Below, piece by piece: positions 17,855 through 26,562 of a stretch of DNA of 64,000 nt. The notes below the pieces were generated by a model. The model saw nothing but the letters and a program-made list of their open reading frames with translations, had not been told where the DNA came from and searched no databases. The DNA is from CAWDDG01 sp963801065. Its GTDB lineage: Bacteria > Actinomycetota > Actinomycetes > Jiangellales > Jiangellaceae. The stretch is taken from positions 62,001 through 126,000 of the forward strand of contig CAWDDG010000002.1 of the NCBI GenBank assembly GCA_963801065.1, written 5' to 3'. The first letter of the stretch is position 1, and each line of letters starts with the position of its first letter. A program made the translations under genes and the position numbers.

Positions 17855-18956
17855 CCAAGCTGCAACGCCTGTACGCCGAGCATGGCCAGAGCCCCTGGCT
17901 GGACAACCTCACCCGCGGCTACCTGCGCGACGGCACCCTGGCTCGCATGGTCGCCGACGGGATCCGCGGCGTGACCGCCAACCCGACGATCTTCGCCAAG
18001 GCCATCGAAGGCTCGGCCGACTACGACGAGCAGTTCTCCGCGCTGATGGCGGCCGGCTGCTCGGTCGAGGACGCCTACTGGGAGCTGGTCGTCGCCGACA
18101 TCACCGCCGCCCTCGCCGTCCTGCGCCCGGTGTTCGACGCCGCCGACGGGAACGACGGCTTCGTGTCGGTCGAGGTCGCCCCCGAACTGGCCCGCGACAC
18201 CCGGGCCACGATCGCCGCCGCCCGCGGCTGCACGAGCGGATCGACCAGCCCAACCTGTTCGTGAAGATCCCGGCGACCGCGCAGGGCGTCCCCGCCATCG
18301 AGGCGATGATCGCCGAGGGCCGCAGCATCAACATCACCCTGATCTTCTCCCTGACCCGCTACGCCGAGGTCATCGAGGCCTACCTGTCCGGGCTCGAGAC
18401 GTTCACCGGCGCGGCGGGGACCCGTCGACGCGTCCACAGCGTCGCCTCGTTCTTCGTCAGCCGGGTCGACACCGAGGTCGACCGGCGACTGGAGGCGATC
18501 GGCACCGACGAGGCGCTCGGGTTGCGCGGCCGGGCCGCGGTCGCCCAGGCCAAGCTCGCCTACCGGCTGTTCCAGCAGCAGTTCTCCGGCGAGCGGTGGC
18601 AACGCCTGGCCGGCCTCGGCGCGCACCGCCAGCGGCCGCTGTGGGCCTCGACGTCCACCAAGAACCCCGCCTACCCCGACACCCGATACGTCGACGAGCT
18701 CATCGGCCCCGACACCGTCAACACCCTGCCCGAGCCCACCATCGCCGCCTTCGAGGACCACGGCAGCCTGGCCCGCACCATCGACACCGGCGTGGACGAG
18801 GCCGCCGAGGTGATGCGCCGGCTGGCCGCCGTCGGCATCGACATGGACGACGTCGGGCTGACCCTCGAGGACAAGGGCGTCGCCGGCTTCCACGAGTCCT
18901 TCCAGCAGGTGCTCGCCAGCCTCGACGCCAAGGCCCACCAGCTCAGCCGCCGCTGA
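17851..18956 (+). pseudogene. tal: transaldolase, one frameshift
   Basis: Transaldolase moves a three-carbon dihydroxyacetone unit between sugar phosphates in the pentose phosphate pathway. From ATG 17851 (good GGAAGGAAA site) the first frame gives WLDNLTRGYLRDGTL, GVTANPTIFAKAIEGS and VSVEVAPELARDT. A shift near 18.23 kb leads to LFVKIPATAQGVPAIEAMIA, INITLIFSLTRYAEVIEAYL, the Schiff-base Lys in PLWASTSTKNPAY and the end at 18956. Apart from the shift, all family motifs are present. The regulator upstream overlaps it. Confidence 0.85.
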
Positions 18957-19010
18957 GATGGACTGAGCCGGATCGCGCTGTTCGCCACCACGCCCTCACC
19001 GCGATGCGCT

Positions 19011-19408
19011 GCACCACCCGTCACCGAAACCACCACCGCCAAGAACGTCGTCGACACGTTCGTCGACGTCGGGCCGGGGTGAGAAGACGGTGCGCTGTTC
19101 ACGGTCACCACGACGACCAAGTGATCGAGCACGTGACCGTGTTCGAGGACGGTCGCATCCACGCCACGTTCACCCAGACCGGCACGTTCGTGGCCGTGCC
19201 CTTTGAGGACCCCAGCCTGCCGACGTTCACCGGACACGTCACGATCTGGGGCGGCTTCAACGACAACGGCAAAGCCGTGAACGGCACGTTCACCTTCAAC
19301 ATCGGCGGCACCGGGTCGGACGGCTCGAGGTTCCACCAGCACGAACTGGAGCATTTCAACGCCACGCCAACGGGTGCGGAGTTCTTCTTCACCCGCTGCC
19401 ACACCTGA
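19011..19408 (+). pseudogene. broken second copy of the secreted protein gene
   Basis: Corresponds to the mature part of the protein at 2287-2757. It lacks the start and signal peptide, has TGA at the position of the first Cys codon (19080-19082) and has lost one T near 19.12 kb. Downstream of that the reading frame is intact to the same C-terminus (FFFTRCHT). Confidence 0.85.
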
Positions 19409-19420
19409 CCTCAACCTCGC

Positions 19421-19452
19421 AGCCCCGCCGAGTCGTCGGGATCGGCGGGGCT
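19421..19452. terminator. hairpin, copy of the one at 2770-2801
   Basis: Same 11-base arms and loop as the terminator behind the intact secreted-protein gene, carried along by the direct repeat. Confidence 0.7.
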
Positions 19453-19667
19453 CATGGGGACAACCCGGGACAGCCTGATACCGCTGCTCTCCACCACAGA
19501 GAGCTCTCCTGAGCACGGCCCACCCCTCCGTCTCGACCAATAGACCAGGATCGAACTGGGACGGGTGTCAAGGATCAACCGAGACCGGTGTCAACCATCA
19601 GCCGAGACGGTGAAAAGACTCAGCCGAGCACGATCTGGCAAGTGTCGACCGAGATCGCATACATGTG

Positions 19668-19744
19668 TGGTGGGGCGGGTGGGACTCGAACCCACGGCCC
19701 AGGGATTATGAGTCCCCTGCTCTAACCGGCTGAGCTACCGCCCC
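19668..19744 (-). tRNA. tRNA(CAU), Ile2-like or elongator Met
   Basis: Minus strand from 19744: acceptor GGGGCGG, D arm AGCTCAGCCGGTTAGAGC, anticodon stem GGGGA with loop CTCATAA, T arm with GGTTCGAGTCC, and encoded CCA at 19668-19670. The anticodon is CAU. The GC-rich anticodon stem and the AGCAGGGGA context resemble tRNA-Ile2, whose C34 is changed to lysidine; elongator Met cannot be excluded. Its 3' half is duplicated at 3015-3059, as expected for an integration target. Confidence 0.9.
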
Positions 19745-19812
19745 GGGCGGAGCGTCACGTTCTGGCGCTTGTGGCCTGATCGCGCGTCCCGGCCCGCAGG
19801 ATAGAGCACGGC

Positions 19813-20515
19813 TCACGGCTCACCGGGACGGACCAGGCCACTCTCGTAGGCGAAGATCGCCGCCTGCACCCGGTCCCGGAGGTTCAACTTGGCCAAGATG
19901 CTCGCGACATGTGTCTTCGCGGTTGCAGCACTCACGACCAACGACGCAGCGATCTCGGCGTTGGAGCTCCCGCGTGCCAGCAGACGCAGGACGTCGACCT
20001 CTCGCTCGCCGAGCGCTTCTCGGGCAGTGGACTGGACGGCACGGAGGTCGTCGATCTCGCGCGCCTGAGCGGCACCGAGCCGACGATGCACGGCCTGGGT
20101 CTGCAGCGCAACGACGCTGAGCGAGTGGGCTACGACATCATGGAGCTCCCGGGCGATGCGAGCTCGCTCGGCGGCCACGGCGACACGAGCCTTCTGTTCG
20201 CGTTCCGCCTCCGCCAGCTCTGCTCGTGTCGCGAGCGTCGCGGCGCGCTTGTCACGGCTGCGCAGAGCCGCCCCGAGTGCTGCGGGGGCGCCATAGCGCA
20301 ACGACACGATGACCAGGTCGGCGGCCGCCGCACCGGTGACGAGCATGGCGGCCCACAGTCCACCGACCGACGCAACGCCCAGCACCCAGCTCTTCGGCGC
20401 GTCGACCTCCGAGCCCAGCGTGAAGGCGGCCAGGGCCAGCGCGATCGGGATCGTCGGCTGACCACCATCTGTATCGAGCAGACCCAGCACGATCACCACC
20501 GCGAGAGCCCTGTCG
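19813..20515 (-). pseudogene. histidine kinase fused to a LuxR helix-turn-helix by deletion
   Basis: Reading down from about 20515: hydrophobic segments (ALAVVIVLGLLDT, WVLGVASVGGLWAAMLV), a linker coiled coil (ATRAELAEAEREQKARV) and a HisKA_3 box with the His (RIARELHDVVAHSLSVVALQ). The sequence then passes in frame, at STAREAL/GEREVDVL, into a LuxR-type helix-turn-helix (EVDVLRLLARGSSNAEIAAS, SAATAKTHVASILAKL). The kinase ATPase domain and the regulator's receiver domain are missing. The simplest reading is one deletion joining a kinase to its adjacent regulator. The N-terminus is cut at about 20515 by another rearrangement. It cannot bind ATP; whether it still binds DNA is open. Confidence 0.75.
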
Positions 20516-20516
20516 A

Positions 20517-20970
20517 CTACGCCAACGACGGCTCGTTCCTGATCGGGCTGCTGCTCAGCCTGACTGCGTTGGTCGGGCTTCGGCGCGCCATCAGGGCCCC
20601 GCGGCCACCGTTGGTCCTGATCGCCGTCGGCCCGATGGCCGTCGGGCTCGGCGTGCTCGTGGGTCTGATCATCGGCGAAAGCCCGGCGTGGTTCGGCCTG
20701 GTCGGCGCTCCCGGGAATCTCCTCGCCTGGATCGGCATGTGCTGGCTGGCCACATGGGCGTGGCGCACCCGAACCCTGTCCCGCTGGGTCGCCGACCTGA
20801 TGGTGATCTCCGTTCCGGTCGGCGTCGGGTTCGCCGAATACGGCGGCTCGATCGTCACGGCCGCGCTGTGGTGCTACATCGGCGCCTTCCTCGTTCGCCG
20901 TGGGGAAACAGAAGGAGCGAATCGCCGGAACACGATTGCGCGCTGGCCCGTTACCCTGGTCAGCGTGTAA
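20517..20970 (+). pseudogene. integral membrane protein, N-terminally truncated
   Basis: Open from a joint at about 20516 with no start codon of its own. It contains four to five membrane segments (FLIGLLLSLTALVGL, VLIAVGPMAVGLGVLVGLII, LAWIGMCWLATWAW, DLMVISVPVGVGFAEYGG, IVTAALWCYIGAFLV) and ends at 20970. The kinase remnant on the other strand is cut at the same joint, so a rearrangement removed both 5' ends. I do not recognise the family. Confidence 0.6.
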
Positions 20971-21001
20971 TCGTGTAATCAGAGCCGACGGGCAGACGCC
21001 G

Positions 21002-21982
21002 ATGAGTGAAGAGCAGACGGTTCCGGTTCCGGGTTTCGAGGAAGGCGACGAACCACTCGACGCATACTCCCGGATCGTGACGCGGGTGGCGCAGGAGTTG
21101 CTGCCGCATGTCGCCAGCGTGCGGGTACGGGGTTCACGCCGTGGCATGACCTACGAGGGTGCGGGCTCCGCGGTGGTCTTCACCGACGACGGCTACCTCG
21201 TGACCAACGCCCACGTCGTGGGCAGGACCGAGCGTGGAACGGCAGCGTTCGGCGACGGCAGCGAAGTCACGTTCGACGTCGTCGGCGCCGACGCGCTCTC
21301 CGACCTGGCGATCGTCCGGGCGCGCGGCGAGACACCAAAGGCCGCCCAGATCGGCGAGGCCGAGGCGCTGCGCGTCGGCCAGCTCGTGGTCGCGGTCGGA
21401 AGCCCGCTCGGCCTGGCCGGATCCGTCACCGCGGGGGTCGTCAGCGGGCTCGGGCGCTCCCTTCCCACGCGGAGTGGGCAGGCGGCGCGTGTCGTCGAAG
21501 ACGTCATCCAGACTGACGCAGCCCTCAACCCGGGCAATTCTGGCGGCGCGCTGGCCGACGCCAGCGCACGGGTCGTGGGGATCAACACCGCAGTGGCGGG
21601 GATCGGACTCGGGCTCGCCGTGCCGATCAATGCGACGAGCAAACGCATCATCGGCACGCTCATGCGCGAGGGACGGGTCCGGCGCGCCTACCTCGGTCTG
21701 GTGAGCACGCCGGCACCCGTGCCAGCGCCCATCGCAGCGCGCACTGGACAGCGCCAGGGTCTGCGCATCGTCCAAGTCGTCGAGCGAGCACCAGCCGACC
21801 TGGCCGGCCTCAAGGCCGGCGACCTGGTCCTGTCTGCCGGCCGCACGCCTGTCGCGGCCGCCGAGAGCCTGCAGCGGCTGCTCTTCGCCGACGCGATCGG
21901 CACACCGTTGCCTCTGACGGTGCTGCGCAACGGCGCCATGGTCGACGTCATCGCCGTCCCCGCCGAGCTCGAACGAGTGTGA
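21002..21982 (+). CDS. HtrA-like trypsin-type serine protease with PDZ domain
   Basis: S1C-family serine protease of 326 residues. The catalytic triad is visible: His at about 71 (VTNAHVVG), Asp at 101 (LSDLAIV) and Ser at 180 (LNPGNSGGAL). A PDZ domain occupies the C-terminal 90 residues (VERAPADLAGLKAGDLVLS). I chose ATG 21002 because it opens directly into the folded domain and lies just after the stop of the preceding frame. There is no signal peptide or membrane anchor, unlike most DegP/HtrA proteins, so it may act in the cytoplasm. It is the first intact chromosomal gene after the island. Confidence 0.9.
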   Translation: MSEEQTVPVPGFEEGDEPLDAYSRIVTRVAQELLPHVASVRVRGSRRGMTYEGAGSAVVFTDDGYLVTNAHVVGRTERGTAAFGDGSEVTFDVVGADALSDLAIVRARGETPKAAQIGEAEALRVGQLVVAVGSPLGLAGSVTAGVVSGLGRSLPTRSGQAARVVEDVIQTDAALNPGNSGGALADASARVVGINTAVAGIGLGLAVPINATSKRIIGTLMREGRVRRAYLGLVSTPAPVPAPIAARTGQRQGLRIVQVVERAPADLAGLKAGDLVLSAGRTPVAAAESLQRLLFADAIGTPLPLTVLRNGAMVDVIAVPAELERV

Positions 21983-22147
21983 CAAGCGGCCAACTGGGCC
22001 AGGAACACGTACGGACACCGGCGCCGTTGATGTCGGCGGTGGCGCCGGGCGCGGCGTGGCGGATGGGTCGAATCACGCTCGGCGATTCGGAACCAGCAGT
22101 CTGCCCCTGGTAACCTTCTGCGTCGTCCGCCCGATGTGGCGGCCCCA

Positions 22148-22220
22148 TCCCGCGTAGCTCAATTGGCAGAGCGTCCGGCTGTTAACCGGCAGGTTGTTGG
22201 TTCGAGTCCAACCGCGGGAG
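22148..22220 (+). tRNA. tRNA-Asn(GUU)
   Basis: Acceptor arms TCCCGCG/CGCGGGA, D arm AGCTCAATTGGCAGAGC, anticodon stem CCGGC with loop TGTTAAC and anticodon GTT, T arm GGTTCGAGTCC. 73 nt, discriminator G, CCA not encoded. Confidence 0.95.
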
Positions 22221-22260
22221 CATCACGTCCGGGAGGAGTCCGGAGCGAGACGACGGCCGC

Positions 22261-22758
22261 TTACTCGACCTCGGCCCGCACCTCGGCAACGGCAGCGTCG
22301 ACGAGGGCGCGCACACCGGGATCGTCGAGCGACAGCGCTGCGTCGACGGCCACGACCCAGCTCAAGCCAGCCAGCCCGGGTCGGCGCCGACCAGTCACGC
22401 GGACCCCTCGCTCGCCCGCGATCGGCACGTTCCGCGTGATCACCACGCTCGCAGTGACCTGCTCTCGGACGACGTCGATCAGCCGGCCCGGTGCCTCCAC
22501 CCGCAGCCTGTGATTCCGCGGTGGAGATCCGAGCGGCACGGACTCGACGACGACCAGAACCTCGCCGTCGCGGTCCCAGCTCGCGCGGTCGACGCTCTCC
22601 CAGCCGATGCCGTGGAACCCGTCGGCCACCGGGACCAGCAGCCGCCGATCGGTGGCCACGACGGCACCGGACGTGGCCGCCGCTGTCGCCAGTACGCGCT
22701 CGCCGGCCTCCAGCGCGAGGCCCGCTATCCGCGACGAACGGCGGAAGAGCGCAGGCAC
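22261..22758 (-). CDS. conserved actinobacterial protein of unknown function
   Basis: A 165-residue soluble protein. The N-terminus contains ERVLATAAATSGAVVATDRR followed by alternating strands (GFHGIGWESVDRASWDRDGE), resembling the start of a PH-like fold found in actinobacterial proteins. The C-terminus is rich in Ala and Val with an acidic tail (RALVDAAVAEVRAEVE). No catalytic motif is visible. It ends 41 bp from tRNA-Asn in the opposite orientation, and an oppositely facing neighbour is absent upstream, so it is probably transcribed alone. Confidence 0.7.
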   Translation of the reverse strand: MPALFRRSSRIAGLALEAGERVLATAAATSGAVVATDRRLLVPVADGFHGIGWESVDRASWDRDGEVLVVVESVPLGSPPRNHRLRVEAPGRLIDVVREQVTASVVITRNVPIAGERGVRVTGRRRPGLAGLSWVVAVDAALSLDDPGVRALVDAAVAEVRAEVE

Positions 22759-22810
22759 GACCGAACACTATCTCGCCCGTGCCGCCGAGATCTCGATCAT
22801 CGCCGCTGCG

Positions 22811-23326
22811 CTAGCTCGGCGAGATCCCGCACTCCTCGCTGAGGAAGTTTTCGATGTTCGTACCCGCCGCCTCGAGCTCGCCCGACTCGTCGTCGAGGAG
22901 CCGGCCGAGTTCCTCCACCTGCTCCGCCACCGTGGTCGGGTCGTTGAGGTCGAGCTCGCGGGTCGCGGTCGCCATGGTGTCCAGGAACTCGACCATGACC
23001 GCCCAGTCGGCCGCGATCTCGGACGGAGCGTCGACCCCGCGCATCACGTCGACCGCCTCGGCCAGCGACTCGGCCGCAGCCTGCGGGTCGTCGAGCGCGG
23101 GCTCCTCGAGCGCAGCCTCGAACCGCTCCCCCGCGGCCTCGAGCTCTGCGCAGAAGCCCTCGGTGTCGCTACCCCGCTCGGTAGCAGTGTCCGACCCGGG
23201 CGACTCGTCGACCTGCCCGGATTCCTGGCCGGAATCCGCGGAAGCACCGTCGTCCTCGCTTCCACAACCGGCAAGCACCAGTACCCCCAACGCCACCCCC
23301 ACGCCGGCGCGTTGCAACCCCCGCAC
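22811..23326 (-). CDS. lipoprotein of unknown function
   Basis: About 171 residues. It has a lipoprotein signal (GVGVALGVLVLAGC; lipobox LAGC) then a Ser/Asp/Glu-rich linker and a helical, acidic domain with two Cys (FCAELEAAGERFEAAL and the C-terminal EECGIS). The protein should sit on the outer face of the membrane. I prefer GTG 23326, with GAGGTG six bases upstream; GTG 23335 is the alternative. Function unknown. Confidence 0.75.
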   Translation of the reverse strand: MRGLQRAGVGVALGVLVLAGCGSEDDGASADSGQESGQVDESPGSDTATERGSDTEGFCAELEAAGERFEAALEEPALDDPQAAAESLAEAVDVMRGVDAPSEIAADWAVMVEFLDTMATATRELDLNDPTTVAEQVEELGRLLDDESGELEAAGTNIENFLSEECGISPS

Positions 23327-23388
23327 GACACTCACCTCACGATCGCAGGCCAGAGACCCGCCGATCTCACCAGTGGAGTGGCGTCCCG

Positions 23389-24489
23389 TCAACGCAGGTA
23401 TTCGCGGAGGGCGGCCGCGAAGCGACCACGACGCAGCTTGGCCAGCGTCTTCGCCTCGATCTGCCGGACCCGCTCACGTGTCACCCCGAACTGACGGCCG
23501 ACCTCCTCCAGCGTCCGCGCCTCGCCGTCGTCGAGCCCGTAACGGAGCCGGACCACCGCCTGTTCGCGCTCGCCCAACGAGTCGAGCACCTGGTCGATGT
23601 GGTCCTTGAGCATGAGTTGCGCCACGAACTCGGCCGGCGTCTCCGAGTCGCCGTCCTCGATCAGGTCGCCCAGCTCGTTGTCGGGTGTCTCGCCGACCGG
23701 CGTGTGCAGGCTGATCGGCTCGGACGCGAATGAGAGCAGGTCGACGACGCGAGCCGCGTCGATACCCGTCTCGGCCGCGAGCTGATCCGGACTCGGCTCG
23801 TGACCCAGCTCCTGGACCAGGCGGCGCTGGACCCGCAGCACCTTGTTCATGCTCTCCACGACATGCACCGGCATCCGGATGGTCCTGCTCTGGTCGGCCA
23901 GCGCGCGCGAGATGGCCTGTCGGATCCACCACGTCGCGTATGTCGAGAACTTGTAGCCCTTGACGTAGTCGAACTTCTCCACGGCACGGATCAGGCCGAC
24001 GTTGCCTTCCTGAACCAGGTCGAGCAGCGGCAGGCCGCGGCCGACGTATCGCTTGGCTACCGACACCACCAGCCGCAGGTTCGCCTCGATGAGCTGGCGC
24101 TTCGCCTCCCGGCCGTAGAGGGCGAGCTGGGTCAGCTCCGCCCGCAGGGAGGCGTCGAGGTCGTCGGCGTTCTCCAGGCGGTCCTCCGCAAAGAGCCCGG
24201 CCTCGACGGACCGGGCGAGCTCGACCTCCTCCACCGCGGTGAGCAACGGGACCCGCCCGATCTCGCGCAGGTACTGGCGGACGAGGTCGGGCGTACGTTC
24301 GGCCGAGGACCAGGAGCTCGGGACCACGACCGAGTCGAGCTCGACCGGCTCGTCGTCGACCACGGCGAGGTCGGGAGTTCGGTGGTTCGCTTCCCCATCC
24401 TCGGGCTCGTCGGCGGCGAACTGGTCAGGGCGGCGTTGGACCGGCACTGCCGGCGTACTCGCCAGCTCCGGCACCGATCCCCGCACCAC
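23389..24489 (-). CDS. group 2 sigma-70 factor (SigB/HrdB-like)
   Basis: Primary-like RNA polymerase sigma factor. Region 1.2 (DLVRQYLREIGRVPLLTA), region 2 (NLRLVVSVAKRYVGRGLP, LDLVQEGNVGLIRAVEKFDY, YKFSTYATWWIRQAISRAL), region 3 (VESMNKVLRVQRRLVQELG) and region 4 (TLEEVGRQFGVTRERVRQIE) are all present and intact. It lacks the long acidic N-terminal region 1.1 of the main housekeeping factor, so it is probably an alternative group 2 sigma. The frame is open to 24600; I favour GTG 24489 because GAGG precedes it, but the start is uncertain. Confidence 0.9.
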   Translation of the reverse strand: MVRGSVPELASTPAVPVQRRPDQFAADEPEDGEANHRTPDLAVVDDEPVELDSVVVPSSWSSAERTPDLVRQYLREIGRVPLLTAVEEVELARSVEAGLFAEDRLENADDLDASLRAELTQLALYGREAKRQLIEANLRLVVSVAKRYVGRGLPLLDLVQEGNVGLIRAVEKFDYVKGYKFSTYATWWIRQAISRALADQSRTIRMPVHVVESMNKVLRVQRRLVQELGHEPSPDQLAAETGIDAARVVDLLSFASEPISLHTPVGETPDNELGDLIEDGDSETPAEFVAQLMLKDHIDQVLDSLGEREQAVVRLRYGLDDGEARTLEEVGRQFGVTRERVRQIEAKTLAKLRRGRFAAALREYLR

Positions 24490-24669
24490 GGCCACCAACC
24501 TCGACTTGGTCCGAGATCCAGTGTGCCGTGTCCCGGCCGGATTGCCCCCCACGAATTTCGCTGGCACCGTGAGCTCAGCGTTCCGGGGCAGGCACGGCAC
24601 CGATTCAGTCGGCGTTCAGGATGCCCACGGCATGGTCGCTCCACGTGGCCCGCATCGGAAGGGACGATC

Positions 24670-25473
24670 ATGAAAACGACACGATCCGTCGGACGTCTGT
24701 CGTTGTGGGCGCTCGCGCTCACAGCAGGCTTCGTGATCGCGTCGTGCGGGGACGACGGCGCGACCACGGCACCGTCCGAGCCGACGGGCGACCAGACGGG
24801 CACCGACCCACCTGCCATCGACCCTGGCGATGGCGGCAACTACCAGCCCGAGATCGACCCGGCAGCCTTCGTCGACGCGATCGACAACCCATACTTCCCA
24901 CTCGCCTCGGGCAACCGATGGCTCTACGAGGAGATCAACGCCGACGGCGAGACCGAGCGGATCGAAGTCGTCGTGACCGACGAACGCAAGCAGGTCATGG
25001 GGATCTCTGCCACGGTCGTACATGACACCGTCATGGTCGACGGCCAGCTCATCGAGGACACCCGTGACTGGTACGCCCAGGATCAGGAAGGCAACGTCTG
25101 GTATCTCGGCGAGGACGTCGACAACTACGAGGACGGCGAGCTGGTCGACCACGATGGGTCGTTCGAGGCCGGCGTCGACGGCGCACTTCCCGGGATCGTC
25201 ATGTTGGCCGACCCCGCGGTCGGGGACGCCTACCGCCAGGAGTTCTACGAGGGCGAGGCCGAGGATATGGGCGAGGTGGTCCGGCTCGGCGAGTCGGTGT
25301 CCGTTCCCTTCGGTGACTTCACCGACGTCCTCGTGACCCAGGACTGGAACCCGCTCGAACCCGACATCATCGAGGAGAAGTACTACGCGCCTGGCGTGGG
25401 CCTCGTCCAGGAGCAGAAGGTCGCGGGCGAGGAGGGCCGGGGCGTACTGGTCGAAGCCACGCTCAGTAGCTGA
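24670..25473 (+). CDS. lipoprotein of unknown function
   Basis: A 267-residue exported lipoprotein: signal peptide (MKTTRSVGRLSLWALALTAG) and lipobox (VIASC at about residue 26), then a Thr/Pro-rich linker and a domain rich in Asp, Glu and Tyr (NPYFPLASGNRWLYEE, DWYAQDQEGNVWYLGEDV). The repeated short strands suggest a beta-rich fold. GGAAGGGA precedes the ATG at good spacing. I have seen similar sequences as hypothetical proteins but know no function. It stands alone between divergent neighbours. Confidence 0.8.
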   Translation: MKTTRSVGRLSLWALALTAGFVIASCGDDGATTAPSEPTGDQTGTDPPAIDPGDGGNYQPEIDPAAFVDAIDNPYFPLASGNRWLYEEINADGETERIEVVVTDERKQVMGISATVVHDTVMVDGQLIEDTRDWYAQDQEGNVWYLGEDVDNYEDGELVDHDGSFEAGVDGALPGIVMLADPAVGDAYRQEFYEGEAEDMGEVVRLGESVSVPFGDFTDVLVTQDWNPLEPDIIEEKYYAPGVGLVQEQKVAGEEGRGVLVEATLSS

Positions 25474-25480
25474 CGGTGCG

Positions 25481-26491
25481 TCACTCCCGGCCGGAGCTGA
25501 ATGCCGCGTCGAAGGCAGCCGAGGGCGGGTCGAAGGCGAGTCTGCGGACGAACTCAAGCGCCTCCGGAGCACCGACCAGCCGGTCCATGCCGGCGTCCTC
25601 CCACTCGATCGAGATCGGGCCGTCGTAGCCGATGGTGTTGAGCATGCGGAAGCATGCCTCCCACGCCACGTCGCCGTGGCCCGTCGACACGAAGTCCCAG
25701 CCCCTCCGCGGGTCCGCCCAGGGCAGGTGCGATCCCATCCGGCCGTTCCTGCCGTTGCCCACCTGGCGCTTCGCGTCCTTGCAGTCGACGTGGTAGATCC
25801 GGTCGCGGAAGTCCCACAGGAATCCGACCGGGTCGAGGTCCTGCCAGACGAAGTGGCTCGGGTCCCAGTTGAGCCCGAACGCCGGCCGGTGCCCAATCGC
25901 CTGCAGGGCGTGCACCGTCGTCCAGTAGTCGTAGGCGATCTCGGACGGATGCACCTCATGGGCGAAGCGCACGCCCTCCTCGTCGAAGACGTCGAGGATC
26001 GGGTTCCACCGGTCGGCGAAGTCCTGGTACCCGTCGTCGACCATCGCTGCCGGCACCGGCGGGAACATGGCGACGGTCTTCCAGATCTTGCTGCCGGTGA
26101 AGCCCACGACGGTCCCGACACCAAGCTTGGCGGCCGCACGGGCCGTGTCCTTCATCTCGTCGGCGGCACGCCGACGCACACCCTCGGGGTCGCCGTCGCC
26201 CCAGATTCGGCTCGGGAGGATGTCCTTGTGCCGGGCGTCGATCGGGTCGTCGCACACTGCCTGGCCCACCAGGTGATTGGAGATCGTCCACACCTGCAGG
26301 TTGTGCCCGGCCAGGACGTCCTTGCGGCCCTGGATGTACGAGTCGTCGGCCAGCGCCTTGTCGACCTCGAAATGGTCGCCCCAACAGGCGATCTCGAGGC
26401 CGTCGTAGCCCCACTCAGAGGCGAGCCGGCACATCTCCTCGAACGGCAGGTCGGCCCACTGGCCCGTGAACAGCGTGATCGGTCGTGCCAT
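25481..26491 (-). CDS. sugar phosphate isomerase/epimerase (AP endonuclease 2 family)
   Basis: TIM-barrel protein of the xylose isomerase-like superfamily, 336 residues. Likely metal ligands are the Glu in FAHEVHPSE, the Asp/His in LNWDPSHFVW and the His in HVDCKDAK, with a final Glu in ISIEWEDAG. ATG 26491 follows GAGGAGG at 10 nt; the frame upstream adds only a few codons. It is the last gene of a minus-strand run with xylA and a Gfo/Idh dehydrogenase, so it probably isomerises a sugar or its oxidised form. The exact substrate is unknown. Confidence 0.8.
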   Translation of the reverse strand: MARPITLFTGQWADLPFEEMCRLASEWGYDGLEIACWGDHFEVDKALADDSYIQGRKDVLAGHNLQVWTISNHLVGQAVCDDPIDARHKDILPSRIWGDGDPEGVRRRAADEMKDTARAAAKLGVGTVVGFTGSKIWKTVAMFPPVPAAMVDDGYQDFADRWNPILDVFDEEGVRFAHEVHPSEIAYDYWTTVHALQAIGHRPAFGLNWDPSHFVWQDLDPVGFLWDFRDRIYHVDCKDAKRQVGNGRNGRMGSHLPWADPRRGWDFVSTGHGDVAWEACFRMLNTIGYDGPISIEWEDAGMDRLVGAPEALEFVRRLAFDPPSAAFDAAFSSGRE

Positions 26492-26562
26492 CTGTCCGTG
26501 CCTCCTCGTCTCAGGTACGACCATGCGGCGGGCTCGGGGCTCTCCGCCGCACGGGGTCTAGG

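Larger units (their letters stand above)
19007..19712. repeat. 705-bp direct repeat, right copy (pairs with 2355-3059)
   Basis: Near-identical to 2355-3059. It begins 50 bp after the transaldolase stop and ends at the anticodon loop inside the intact tRNA(CAU). Differences from the left copy include a T-to-A change creating a stop and three single-base indels. Confidence 0.9.

Noticed and set aside
3060..19006. A complete integrative element with its own integrase
   Set aside because: No integrase, excisionase or replication gene is recognisable in any frame; only ends and cargo remain.
23800..24669. Open frame that would extend the lipoprotein at 24670 far upstream
   Set aside because: The extension is antisense to the sigma factor; the signal peptide and ribosome site fix the start at 24670.
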